A stretch of DNA of 10,481 nucleotides, from the NCBI GenBank assembly GCA_030606585.1, contig JAUWGD010000053.1, positions 1 to 10,481 on the forward strand, written 5' to 3'. The notes below the pieces were generated by a model. That model was given only the letters and a program-made list of their open reading frames with translations, searched no databases and was not told where the DNA came from. Positions 1 to 6,920 of this stretch are shown piece by piece. Source of the DNA: Dehalococcoidales bacterium. GTDB taxonomy: Bacteria; Chloroflexota; Dehalococcoidia; Dehalococcoidales; RBG-16-60-22. Every line of letters begins with the position of its first letter. Position 1 is the stretch's first letter. A program made the position numbers and the translations under genes.

Positions 1-432
1 GCACACAAATCAGTATTTTGTTATCTTGACCTTACCCCGAAATTGGTAGCACCACTGTCTAGAGTCCGGTCGCTATTTTAACATACTCCTTCGAGGTACT
101 TCCTTTCAACGAGCTGGGTGGCCTGACTTCGTCAATGTTGAGACACAATGTTGCAACTGAGATACCATTCTCATTCACCTTAACAAAGTAACAAAGTATC
201 ATACCTTAACCAACATAGGGATGTCTGATTTCTTGTACGTACGATTGGCCGAGTGGCGAAGAGGATGTGAGTATAATATACAGAGCTTAAAGAAACCGGG
301 GTTTTTGTGCTTCTTTCGTTTCTTGAAGAAATCCTATATAATTATTTAACTTAACCAACAACCGTACCGGTTTTCCCACTGAGGGATTCTGGTCTGCAGA
401 TAACTGGATAATTCATAAAGGAGGTTGAGAAA
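1..432. other. Non-coding leader region with a dispersed repeat copy
   Basis: I see no credible coding frame in this stretch. It holds a 22-base sequence at 131-152 that recurs exactly at 8802-8823, followed at 212-226 by a core (AACATAGGGATGTCT) shared in degenerate form with repeats near 2993 and 8879. Two TATAAT boxes occur at 272-277 and 337-342, but neither has a convincing -35 box at the right distance. A 13-base inverted repeat TTTCTT-G-AAGAAA lies at 319-331. The stretch ends in the ribosome binding site of the flavoprotein gene. The promoter of the downstream operon is probably in here but I cannot place it securely. Confidence 0.6.
131..226 (+). repeat. Dispersed repeat, copy A (MITE-like or solo mobile-element end)
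   Basis: The left 22 bases (131-152, containing TGTTGAGACACAATG) are identical to 8802-8823. The interior differs, but the right part around 208-226 again matches copy C and the partial copy B at 2980, with the shared pattern AACATNNGGATGTCTG (copy B has GGATGTTTG). Seen directly: two matching blocks in the same order and orientation, about 60 bases apart in each full copy. Inference: a short non-autonomous element or the ends of a decayed insertion element. No transposase is present. It lies about 200 bases upstream of the flavoprotein operon, so it could also carry regulatory signals. Confidence 0.55.
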
Positions 433-2388
433 ATGAGTACATGGCATGATTACTTAAAAGAACAAGGTCACGCCCCGGATTGGCCGTATCCTATCCGCTT
501 CGAACAGGAGCAGGAAATCGATGCCGATGTCCTGGTGATTGGAGGCGGTATCGCCGGTTGCTGGGCGGCCATCAGCGCTGCCAGGCAGGGACTAAATGTG
601 GTTCTGGTTGAGAAGGGTGATACTATCAGGAGTGGTGCCGGGGGTCCGGGATGCGACCACTGGTGTAATGCTCCCGCGAATCCTTTATCCAATGTAGACC
701 CGGATGAGTGGGCGGAGCACATGGCCGACCGACCGTACTGCAACGGTATCGGCATACAGATTCAGTGCCGCGAGGACTATGATACCCTGCTGGAAATGGA
801 GCAGATGGGTGGTAAAATCAGGGATACCGATGACGAATATGCCGGCGCTGTAGGTCGGGATGACAAGACCAAACTCATGAATTCCCCTCGTTACGGCTGG
901 ACACACAGCTATCTTCCCGGTGGCGGGAAAGAGAATGCGTTTATAAAATCCGATAAAAATGAAGATATACGGACCAACGTAGTGATACGGGTCTGGGGGT
1001 CCACTTTCAAACCCGCCTTAAAAAAGGAATGCAAACGCCTGGGGGTAAAAATCTTCGACCGCGTCATGGCGACTGGCCTGCTCACCGAGAAAGGAGACCA
1101 GGGCGCCAGGGTAGTCGGGGCTACCGGTTTCAACAACCGTACCGGCGAATTCATGATTTTCAAATCAAAGTCGACGATTCTTGCCACCGCCGGAGGCGGC
1201 TCTATATGGCTGATAAGTACCGAATTAGGCGGGTATTCCAACATGATGTCCCGTACTATTACCGGTGACGGCACCGTCATGGCCTGGAATGCCGGGGCCG
1301 AGCTTACCAAGATGGAAGGTACCGGGGTCCTGCGCATCGCTACCGGTCTAAAGCATAAATGGTATACCGGGGCAGGCGACGCCAGCTATGAGAATGTCCC
1401 CATCGTCGATGCCAACGGCAAGGTGCTGCCGTATCCGATACAGGGCTGGGTCGATGCCGGAGCTATGGTCCCGTCACCTGAAGTCGAACAGGCTATCCGC
1501 GAGGGCATCCTTAAAGGTGAATACGCCCTGCCGTTCTACGGCGACTTTCCGTCCATGCCCGATGTCGAGAGAAGAGCTACCTGGAACCTGATGCTGGGAG
1601 AAGAATCCACGACAAAAATCATTATCAATACCTTTAACAAAGCCGGCTATGATGAGAGCAAGGACCTGCTCCAGAGTTATAAGTTTATCGAGGGCAACAG
1701 CCTGCCGCAGTGGCGGGAACCGGGTTACGGCGGCGGCCTGGTAGTCGACTGGAATCTGAAAACTACTCTAGACGGGCTGTATGCCGCCGGAACGCAGATG
1801 TTCTCCCCGGAGGACCACAGCTATGCGGCGGCCACCGGCAGGTATGCCGGCAGGAAAGCCGCTGACTATGCTCGGGAGGTCGGTGAATCTAAAATATCCC
1901 GCGAACAGGTCGACCGCGAGAAAGCCCGCGTTTATGCCCCGGTTAAACGCAGCGGCGGTATGGAATGGAAAGAGCTGCATGCCGGTATTGCGAGGGCGAT
2001 GCAATATTACGTCAGCGAATTCAAAACCGAGTCCCTTCTAAATATGGGCCTCGATGCCCTGCAAAAAATCGAAGAGGAATCGGTGCCGTTACTGTTCGCC
2101 CTGGACCCGCATAAACTGATGCGTAGCCTGGAAGATATCAGTCTTTTAACTTACGCTAAAATCATCATTCATGCTTCGCTGGCACGCAAAGCCAGCAGCT
2201 TCCCGCTGGGTCTCCAGAGGATAGATTACCCGGCCGTCGACCCGGCGGAGTGGAACAAGTTCCTTACCGTTAAACTGGAAAACGGGAAGGTAAAGGTCGG
2301 CGAACTGCCACTGACCTTCTGGGGCAACATGAAAGAACAGTACGAAGCCCACAATAAAGACTATACCGGTGTATATGAGGGGAAATGA
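433..2388 (+). CDS. FAD-dependent oxidoreductase, AprA/fumarate reductase flavoprotein family
   Basis: A 651-residue FAD-binding flavoprotein of the fumarate reductase/succinate dehydrogenase/adenylylsulfate reductase superfamily, predicted cytoplasmic (no signal peptide or membrane segment). The dinucleotide-binding motif is at residues 35-42 (VIGGGIAG), with the FAD-ribose acidic residue E60 at the end of the second strand (VLVEKG). The stretch GATGFNNRTGEF (229-240) followed by ATAGGG (251-256) is very like AprA, and the C-terminal FAD contact is near 446-453 (LDGLYAAG). The HPTG active-site signature of true fumarate reductases and succinate dehydrogenases is missing; the equivalent region reads KMEGTGVLR. 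The substrate is therefore unknown. The start is fixed by AAAGGAGGT at 417-425, eight bases from the ATG. A small ferredoxin gene follows after 54 bases and is the likely electron partner, as AprB is for AprA. I do not call it aprA, because no other sulfate-reduction gene is here. Confidence 0.88.
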   Translation: MSTWHDYLKEQGHAPDWPYPIRFEQEQEIDADVLVIGGGIAGCWAAISAARQGLNVVLVEKGDTIRSGAGGPGCDHWCNAPANPLSNVDPDEWAEHMADRPYCNGIGIQIQCREDYDTLLEMEQMGGKIRDTDDEYAGAVGRDDKTKLMNSPRYGWTHSYLPGGGKENAFIKSDKNEDIRTNVVIRVWGSTFKPALKKECKRLGVKIFDRVMATGLLTEKGDQGARVVGATGFNNRTGEFMIFKSKSTILATAGGGSIWLISTELGGYSNMMSRTITGDGTVMAWNAGAELTKMEGTGVLRIATGLKHKWYTGAGDASYENVPIVDANGKVLPYPIQGWVDAGAMVPSPEVEQAIREGILKGEYALPFYGDFPSMPDVERRATWNLMLGEESTTKIIINTFNKAGYDESKDLLQSYKFIEGNSLPQWREPGYGGGLVVDWNLKTTLDGLYAAGTQMFSPEDHSYAAATGRYAGRKAADYAREVGESKISREQVDREKARVYAPVKRSGGMEWKELHAGIARAMQYYVSEFKTESLLNMGLDALQKIEEESVPLLFALDPHKLMRSLEDISLLTYAKIIIHASLARKASSFPLGLQRIDYPAVDPAEWNKFLTVKLENGKVKVGELPLTFWGNMKEQYEAHNKDYTGVYEGK

Positions 2389-2409
2389 TAGTTTTAAAAT
2401 CAAAACTAT
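2388..2409. other. AT-rich hairpin between the two operon genes
   Basis: A perfect 8-bp inverted repeat, ATAGTTTT (2388-2395) and AAAACTAT (2402-2409), with a 6-base loop. It begins at the last base of the flavoprotein stop codon. It lacks a GC-rich stem and a U-tract, so it is unlikely to be a full terminator. It could stabilise the upstream mRNA or reduce read-through to the ferredoxin gene (inference). Confidence 0.45.
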
Positions 2410-2442
2410 ACCTCTTGAACGAACCGGTTTTTGGAGGAAATG

Positions 2443-2739
2443 ATGTCTAAGGAAAAAGTAATCGCCATTCCTAATGTTGCTACACCGAGCGCTCCGGTTG
2501 TTTTTAATCCTGATATCTGCGACGGGTGTAATACATGTGTGGAGGCCTGCCAGATAGATGTGTTCATACCCAACCCTGAGAAAGGCAAACCACCTATTAT
2601 ATTACATCCTGATGAATGCTGGTATGGCGGTTGCTGTGTTAATGATTGTCCCCGTCCCGGGGCTATCACATTCAAATGGGCGCTGCAGCACCGCGGGTAC
2701 TGGAAGAATAAAGCTACCGGAGAAGTACACCAGATCTAG
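2443..2739 (+). CDS. Small 4Fe-4S ferredoxin, AprB-like, partner of the upstream flavoprotein
   Basis: A 98-residue two-cluster ferredoxin, expected to pass electrons to or from the FAD protein encoded just upstream. The first cluster motif is canonical: C26-x2-C29-x2-C32-x3-C36. The second is odd: C59-W-Y-G-G-C64-C65-V-N-D-C69-P. The Cys expected at position 62 is Gly, and there is an extra Cys at 64, so the second cluster may have altered ligation or be a 3Fe-4S type. I chose ATG 2443 because GGAGG at 2433-2437 sits five bases upstream. ATG 2440 is only two bases from that site, and a longer reading from TTG 2431 would place the start inside the site itself. The C-terminal tail (about 29 residues after C69) resembles the short tails of AprB-type subunits. 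The gene is almost certainly cotranscribed with the flavoprotein; no promoter is visible in the 54-base gap. Confidence 0.87.
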   Translation: MSKEKVIAIPNVATPSAPVVFNPDICDGCNTCVEACQIDVFIPNPEKGKPPIILHPDECWYGGCCVNDCPRPGAITFKWALQHRGYWKNKATGEVHQI

Positions 2740-2753
2740 CCGCTCAGAATCGA

Positions 2754-2855
2754 GAGAAGGCCCTTCATCAAGGAGCAGCCATTGTCCGCTATAAAGACGG
2801 TAAGATTGTGGAGGAATGGGGAGGTTTGGACAGGCTGGACTTGATAAAGCAGTGA
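2754..2855 (+). pseudogene. Decayed 3' end of a SnoaL-like ester cyclase gene
   Basis: One frame from 2754 to a TGA at 2853-2855 encodes 33 residues that include RYKDGKIVEEWGGLD and end RLDLIKQ. This is the characteristic C-terminus of SnoaL-like/ester cyclase (NTF2-fold) proteins, which are normally around 130-150 residues long. There is no start codon with a ribosome binding site, and the rest of the family's sequence is missing; upstream the same frame runs straight into the ferredoxin gene. The fragment begins only about 14 bases after the ferredoxin stop codon, so it marks a deletion or insertion junction. The family match is recognised by eye only. Confidence 0.6.
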
Positions 2856-3123
2856 GGCGTCATCCCGCCCATGTAGAATAAGTCTGTAGAGAAAAAGGAT
2901 GCTTATATTTATCTTGATTTGAAGGTTGAAGCTGCTCCCGAAGACGCGGATATCAAAGGTTTTCTTGATCCGTACCTACTCACCATTGTACGAACATTGG
3001 GATGTTTGTGTTTTTATCGTCACATTCCAAAGTTGCAGTATCGGGCATAGTTTGAAGGTTTAAGTCCAGTACTGCCTGCTATGTTTTACTGCAGGAGCTG
3101 TCCCGTATGATGTTACGAGCGCT
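2856..3123. other. Non-coding scar with a second unassigned open stretch
   Basis: Between the ester cyclase remnant and the SDR stop codon I see no intact gene. A frame open from about 2876 to about 2979 translates to a coding-like stretch (KKDAYIYLDLKVEAAPEDAD and onward) with no start codon or ribosome binding site. It runs into the repeat at 2980 and ends at a TAG near 3048. It may be another gene fragment, but I do not recognise the family. Confidence 0.3.
2980..3025 (+). repeat. Dispersed repeat, copy B (right half only)
   Basis: These 46 bases match 8866-8911 at 40 of 46 positions with no gaps, and share the core AACATNNGGATGT with 212-224. The core is a small inverted repeat (ACAT/ATGT around four bases). 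The 22-base left block found in copies A and C is absent here, so this copy looks truncated. It sits in the gene scar between the ferredoxin operon and the SDR. Confidence 0.6.
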
Positions 3124-4083
3124 CTACTTTCGGTTGATCGGCATCAGCGGTACCTTCGGGTCGGGGAAGCCCGGCCCCATGTACGCGAACATCAGCGACA
3201 GCGCCATATCGTCAATACGCTGGAAATCGGTTTTCGGCACCGTCTCCGGTTTGGGGTACGGCCAGTCCATCTGCCGGAAGGCCTGCCCGATCATTATCCC
3301 CGAGCCGTGCAGCTCGGTAGCCCGGGTGATGCAGTAGGCCAGAGCTGCCCCTCCGTCCTCGGACGGAATATTCCTTTCGTAGCCGGGCATACTTCGCATC
3401 TTGAATTTCCTTCGTAGTTCGGGGGATGGTGGGGGGACGCTTCGGGGGAAGCCGACACCCGCTGGGATGAAGGTGAAGACAGCCACGCCCGTGTCTGCTA
3501 TCGGTCCCAGTTCCGCAGCCAGGGACATCATTATGGAGGTGGCTGCCGATTTTGCCGCGCAGTAGTTGCTTGGTCCCACCGGGTAGCGGAAAGCTGTTGA
3601 CATGTACGTGACCACGCCGTGACGCCGTTCCTGCATTCCGGGTACAAAGAGCTGGATCCCAATAAGCGTACCGCGCGCCGCTATCTCGTACTGCCTGTCC
3701 ATCTGATGGATAGTTGACTTCAAGATCGGCGCCCCGAGGGACATGGCCATGGCATTGTTAATCAGGATATCCACCTTCCCGAACGTATCGAAAGTCTTCT
3801 TGGCCATGGCCTTCATGGAGGTCTCGTTGGAAACGTCGGTCAATACGAACAGGGCGGTTCCGGGCTCATTCTCGCTGTTGATGAGTTCCTCGGCTGCCTT
3901 TCCGGGTTCCGGGGTTACATCGGCAATAACCACTTTTGCTCCCAACCACGCCAGACTTCTGGCCGTGCCCAGTCCCACATTGCCTGCCCCGCCGGTAACT
4001 ACTGCTACCTCCCCAGCCAGTGCATTTCTCTTCAGGTTTGTCTTGTCCATTGCTAGTGGACCAACATCCAGTATCTTGTCCAT
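3124..4083 (-). CDS. Short-chain dehydrogenase/reductase (SDR family)
   Basis: A 319-residue NAD(P)-dependent oxidoreductase of the classical SDR fold, with an N-terminal extension of about 20 residues and a C-terminal extension beyond the usual 250 residues. The nucleotide-binding loop is T30-G-G-A-G-N-V-G-L-G, an unusual form of TGxxxGxG. D55 after the second strand (VVIADV) suggests preference for NAD(H). The NNA motif is at 109-111. The catalytic residues are S162, Y174 and K178 (YCAAK). The start was moved 30 bases inside the longest frame because GGAGG (complement of 4091-4095) lies seven bases upstream of this ATG. The substrate is unknown; the late insertion rich in Pro (about 211-222) and the tail would shape a specific pocket. 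It is a monocistronic minus-strand gene facing the ferredoxin operon. Confidence 0.88.
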   Translation of the reverse strand: MDKILDVGPLAMDKTNLKRNALAGEVAVVTGGAGNVGLGTARSLAWLGAKVVIADVTPEPGKAAEELINSENEPGTALFVLTDVSNETSMKAMAKKTFDTFGKVDILINNAMAMSLGAPILKSTIHQMDRQYEIAARGTLIGIQLFVPGMQERRHGVVTYMSTAFRYPVGPSNYCAAKSAATSIMMSLAAELGPIADTGVAVFTFIPAGVGFPRSVPPPSPELRRKFKMRSMPGYERNIPSEDGGAALAYCITRATELHGSGIMIGQAFRQMDWPYPKPETVPKTDFQRIDDMALSLMFAYMGPGFPDPKVPLMPINRK

Positions 4084-4133
4084 ATGAATACCTCCGCTGT
4101 GGTCAGACTTCATAAGTCAACCAAAACACCCAG

Positions 4134-4163
4134 ATTCTAACATCTTTCGGGAATGAACGCCAA
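4134..4163 (-). promoter_or_regulatory. Candidate promoter of the SDR gene
   Basis: On the minus strand a TTGGCG box (complement of 4158-4163, 4 of 6 consensus matches) is followed after 18 bases by TAGAAT (complement of 4134-4139, 5 of 6 matches). This would give a leader of roughly 45 bases before the SDR start. Only the -10 box is strong, so the call is tentative. Confidence 0.35.
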
Positions 4164-4360
4164 ATAGAGGGTACTCAGGTTAAGACATTGGCTAAAGAAA
4201 GTAATCAAACCATCATGGTTCGGTAATTCATTTCATTATTGGCCGCCTAGAAGTCAAAAAGGGGAGCAGGCCAAGATACCGTTCCCGTTTACATTGTTAG
4301 AGTAGCATTGTATTATCAATGACCAGCTGGGTGTCGAGTTAGCATAGTCTTCTGGCTGGG

Positions 4361-4382
4361 GGTTCGACTCTGCGCGGTCTCC
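4361..4382 (+). other. T-arm/acceptor-like relic of a tRNA or tmRNA 3' end
   Basis: GGTTCGACTC, the T-loop consensus of tRNA and tmRNA, is followed by TGCGCGGTCTCC. The 16 bases at 4367-4382 match the equivalent part of the 35-nt direct repeats (6836-6851, 8717-8732) at 13 positions, the three differences being G for C. The T-stem no longer pairs and I cannot fold a complete cloverleaf upstream, so this is not a working tRNA. It may be an old attachment-site copy, or chance. Confidence 0.3.
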
Positions 4383-4475
4383 CCGTTCAATGAGTTAATA
4401 TCATCCTTACTTGACCTAATTCTGTATTGTGAAAACCAGCTTAAAAGTTCCACCTATCGTACAGTACCGCCCACA

Positions 4476-4496
4476 TTACTGGACTTGAACCAGTAA
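4476..4496 (-). other. Perfect hairpin resembling a tRNA T-arm
   Basis: A 7-bp perfect inverted repeat, TTACTGG and CCAGTAA, with a 7-base loop. Read on the minus strand the loop is TTCAAGT, the form of a tRNA T-loop in a perfect stem. No anticodon arm or acceptor stem is recognisable around it. It is either a tRNA remnant or a simple hairpin; there is no U-tract to make it a terminator. Confidence 0.35.
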
Positions 4497-4626
4497 ATTC
4501 TAATAAACTAGAGCGAATGTAGTAGAAAAAGTTCTGCCTGTTGATACCTCGGCTTCACCATTCTTTTGGGAGTAACATTTTCTTCAACATTGTTTGCCTC
4601 CTTAATAACAAAATCGGGAAATAGCC

Positions 4627-4671
4627 TTGTACGGACAAATGATTATATTATAATGGTCATAACATATATGT
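4627..4671 (+). promoter_or_regulatory. Candidate promoter and operator of the enolase-family gene
   Basis: A perfect TATAAT at 4649-4654 is preceded after 16 bases by TTGTAC (4627-4632), a weak -35 box. A 10-base palindrome ACATATATGT at 4662-4671 overlaps the expected transcription start and could be a repressor site. The transcript would have a leader of about 135 bases. The -10 box is clear; the rest is inference. Confidence 0.4.
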
Positions 4672-4797
4672 GGTAAAATCCAAAAACGGATAATTAGGTA
4701 AATCAACCCAGTAACTTACCTTACAGGCAATACATTTTACGGCTAATTGCATTTCGATATCCGTGATGAGACCCTGATAAAATATAGGGAGTAAAGA

Positions 4798-5904
4798 ATG
4801 AAAGTAGTTAAAATGCATACTACGCTGCTGTCCCTGCCAATGAATCTGCCCATGTTCTTCGGAAATGCAAACCCCAGAATAAATCCGGTAATAGTGCAAT
4901 TAATGACGGACGAAGGATTAGAGGGGTTTGGCCTTGCTTATGCTTTCAATAATTCCCAAGTAAATGCGCTCAAAGCCAGTATAGATGACCTTGAGGAAGT
5001 GGTGATTGGGCAGGATATTTCCCGCTGGGCTGCAACATGGAAAGACCTTCATACAGCCCTGAAACATGCAGGACAATGGGGTGGCTACGGGCTAAATGCC
5101 ATTGGTGCAATTGATATAGCTTTCTGGGATCTACGGGCAAAAGCATTGAAGTTACCGCTAGCCCGCTTACTCGGCGGATTCAGAGACAAGGTACCAGCTT
5201 ATGCCAGCAACTGGCTATGGGGCTTTCTGAGCATAGACGAGTTGCAGAAACAGGCTGCTTCCCTGGTCAAAGATGGCCACCGAGCCATGAAAATGAAGAT
5301 GGGAGGTAAAACACATAAAGAAAATGTGGAAAGATTCAAGGCCATTCGCGAAGCGGTTGGTAATGACGTCAGCATAATGGTTGAGGGCCACTGGTCATGG
5401 ACAGTATCGGAGGCCATCAGAATGGCACGGGCACTTGAGCCATTTAATCCTTATTGGCTGGAAGACCCGGTGGGACTTCATAATGGTGATATTTGCCTAG
5501 AGGACACAACTGCACTTGCCCAGATAGCTGCTGCTGTGGATGTACCGGTCGCTGCCGGCGAGACTTTTTCAACCAAGTACGGTTTCCGCCGTATCATTGA
5601 AGACAAGGCTGTAGATATAGTTATCGTTGATGTGTTACGTGCCGGCGGTATAACCGAGTGGATGAAAATCGCTGCTCTGATTGAAGCATATAACCTACCT
5701 GTAGTCAGTCACTGTCTCCATGATATTTCCGTACATATGATTGCGGGCATTCCCAACGGACTTATAGTTGAATATATGCCGTGGTGGGACATAATCTACA
5801 AAGAACCACCCCAGGTAATAGACGGCTATTTCGAGATATCAGACAAACCGGGGATAGGGCTTGAGCTAGACCCTGAGGTAATCAAAAAGCATAAAATAAC
5901 CTAG
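4798..5904 (+). CDS. Mandelate racemase/muconate lactonizing enzyme family protein (enolase superfamily)
   Basis: A 368-residue cytoplasmic enzyme with the enolase-superfamily capping domain (about 1-120) and TIM barrel (about 130-350). The active site follows the mandelate racemase subgroup. The KxK base is K165-x-K167, metal ligands are E196, E222 (WLEDP) and E255 (AAGET), the D278-H305 dyad lies on strands 6 and 7, and E325 is on strand 8 (VEYMPWW). The first metal ligand is Glu rather than the commoner Asp. Such enzymes abstract the proton alpha to a carboxylate, giving racemisation, epimerisation or dehydration of hydroxy or sugar acids; the actual substrate cannot be read here. The start is supported by AGGGAG at 4786-4791, six bases from the ATG. 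No neighbouring sugar-acid genes point to a pathway. It is a single gene followed by a 150-base gap to the nitroreductase. Confidence 0.9.
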   Translation: MKVVKMHTTLLSLPMNLPMFFGNANPRINPVIVQLMTDEGLEGFGLAYAFNNSQVNALKASIDDLEEVVIGQDISRWAATWKDLHTALKHAGQWGGYGLNAIGAIDIAFWDLRAKALKLPLARLLGGFRDKVPAYASNWLWGFLSIDELQKQAASLVKDGHRAMKMKMGGKTHKENVERFKAIREAVGNDVSIMVEGHWSWTVSEAIRMARALEPFNPYWLEDPVGLHNGDICLEDTTALAQIAAAVDVPVAAGETFSTKYGFRRIIEDKAVDIVIVDVLRAGGITEWMKIAALIEAYNLPVVSHCLHDISVHMIAGIPNGLIVEYMPWWDIIYKEPPQVIDGYFEISDKPGIGLELDPEVIKKHKIT

Positions 5905-6054
5905 CAGGGAACCACATAATGGCATGCCCCCACAAAGGATAGCACTTATAGAGTTGGAGTTATCGGGGGGCAGGTCACCCGCATTTATTCGGTAGCCTCG
6001 GTATGAACTTCGAAAATCTTGGAACTAGGTAAGAAATTGGAGTGGAGGAGAATC
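5905..6054. other. Spacer between the enolase-family and nitroreductase genes
   Basis: A 150-base gap. TGCCCCC (5925-5931) and GGGGGCA (5966-5972) could pair across a 34-base loop, but there is no U-tract, so terminator function is doubtful. It ends in GGAGG at 6044-6048, the nitroreductase ribosome binding site. No promoter is clear, so cotranscription with the enolase-family gene is possible. Confidence 0.4.
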
Positions 6055-6765
6055 ATGATAAAGTATGAAGAATATGATTGCCTGTTGAACCTGGCGAAAA
6101 AGAGGCGTACGGTCCGCCAGTTCAAACCTGACGCCGTGCCCGAAGGGTACATTGAGAAAATCATCGAAGTTGCGCGTTGGGCCCCGTCCGGTTTCCACAC
6201 GCAGCCGTGGGAATTCGTTGTGGTAAAAAAGAAAGACGTAAGGGAGGCTATCATTGCCGCTCTTGACCGGTACGCTCCTCCCATCACCAATACTGACCCC
6301 GGTGGCGACCCCTCGGACGCTCCCCAGAGGAGCTTTCGCGATGCGCCAGTATTTATTATTCTACTGGCCGATTGGAGGGCAAAAGCGGGTCTACCCGGTC
6401 ATCCAACGGAGATCGATATGCGGGTTAACAGCATCTATAGCTCCAGCCTGGCCAGTGCGTTTCTCTACCTGCACCTAGCGGCGGCGTCACTCGGGCTGAC
6501 TTCACAATGGTACTCTGCCACGTCACGACCTGAGGCGGAACGGGAGATAAGAAGCATCATCGGCATTCCGGAGCCCATGACGATTTACGACATGATGGTA
6601 CTCGGCTATCCGGCCGCCCCGCTAAAACCCAAGCAAGTCAGGGAACTCGCCGGAATGGTTCATTACGATGATTGCGGACCACAAAATTTCCGCACCGATG
6701 AACAGGTCCTCGCCGACTCGCGAAAAACCTGGGAATGGTGCATGTCCGAACACTTGAGATCCTGA
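6055..6765 (+). CDS. Nitroreductase family protein (FMN-dependent)
   Basis: A 236-residue member of the nitroreductase/flavin reductase family, normally a homodimer with FMN at the interface that uses NAD(P)H to reduce nitro, quinone, ene or similar groups. FMN contacts are visible in KKRRTVRQF (15-23) and APSGFHTQPWEF (43-54), where the common Asn is replaced by His48. GLTSQWYS (147-154) and VLGYPA (182-187) match the later FMN-loop regions. There is an insertion of about 20 residues rich in Asp, Pro and Gly (75-95) and a C-terminal tail of about 45 residues. The start is set by GGAGG at 6044-6048, six bases away; the 12 extra codons available upstream would cover that site. The gene converges with the minus-strand hydrolase. 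The physiological substrate is unknown. Confidence 0.88.
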   Translation: MIKYEEYDCLLNLAKKRRTVRQFKPDAVPEGYIEKIIEVARWAPSGFHTQPWEFVVVKKKDVREAIIAALDRYAPPITNTDPGGDPSDAPQRSFRDAPVFIILLADWRAKAGLPGHPTEIDMRVNSIYSSSLASAFLYLHLAAASLGLTSQWYSATSRPEAEREIRSIIGIPEPMTIYDMMVLGYPAAPLKPKQVRELAGMVHYDDCGPQNFRTDEQVLADSRKTWEWCMSEHLRS

Positions 6766-6820
6766 TTTCACTAAAAGGCTTGCTAACAGACAGTGACTAA
6801 ACAAAACACAGGATCGTTGT

Positions 6821-6855
6821 TTCAGGGGTAGACCAACTCTCCCCCGTCTCCACCA
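6821..6855 (+). repeat. Direct repeat with CCA-ended hairpin, left copy
   Basis: These 35 bases match 8702-8736 at 34 positions, in the same orientation. The repeat can fold with GGGGTAGAC (6825-6833) against GTCTCCACC (6846-6854), 7 of 9 pairs, around a 12-base loop. The end GTCTCCACCA has the form of the 3' end of a tmRNA or tRNA acceptor stem with an encoded CCA. It lies in the 155-base gap between the nitroreductase stop and the hydrolase stop. Inference: an attachment-site remnant left by an integrase that targets a tmRNA or tRNA 3' end. Confidence 0.65.
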
Positions 6856-6920
6856 GACATAACATTGGTTACCGTGGGAAATCCGGGAGCTTGTCCAGCA
6901 TTGTATCGCCCTGTTTGTTC

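Larger units (their letters stand above)
4114..4797. other. Long non-coding stretch with tRNA/tmRNA-like relics
   Basis: This 684-base gap has no credible open reading frame on either strand. Besides the SDR promoter candidate at its left edge it holds two T-arm-like sequences (4361-4382 on plus, 4476-4496 on minus), a palindrome ACATATATGT at 4662-4671 just after a strong -10 box, and the ribosome binding site of the next gene. Its length and content fit a place where something was inserted and then decayed. Confidence 0.5.

Noticed and set aside
245..265. GGCCGAGTGGCGAAG resembles the D-arm of a tRNA-Leu or tRNA-Ser.
   Set aside because: No acceptor stem, anticodon arm or T-arm follows in the next 90 bases, so no tRNA can be folded.
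337..342. TATAAT considered as the -10 box of the flavoprotein operon.
   Set aside because: No recognisable -35 box lies 15-19 bases upstream; the same is true for TATAAT at 272-277.
909..1337. A 142-codon open frame on the minus strand inside the flavoprotein gene.
   Set aside because: It is fully antisense to a well-conserved gene, has no ribosome binding site and the product looks like nothing known.
5926..6003. Possible tiny gene or fragment of an oxidoreductase N-terminus (RVGVIGG-like in one frame).
   Set aside because: It is very short, lacks a ribosome binding site, and the match is limited to a common glycine-rich motif.
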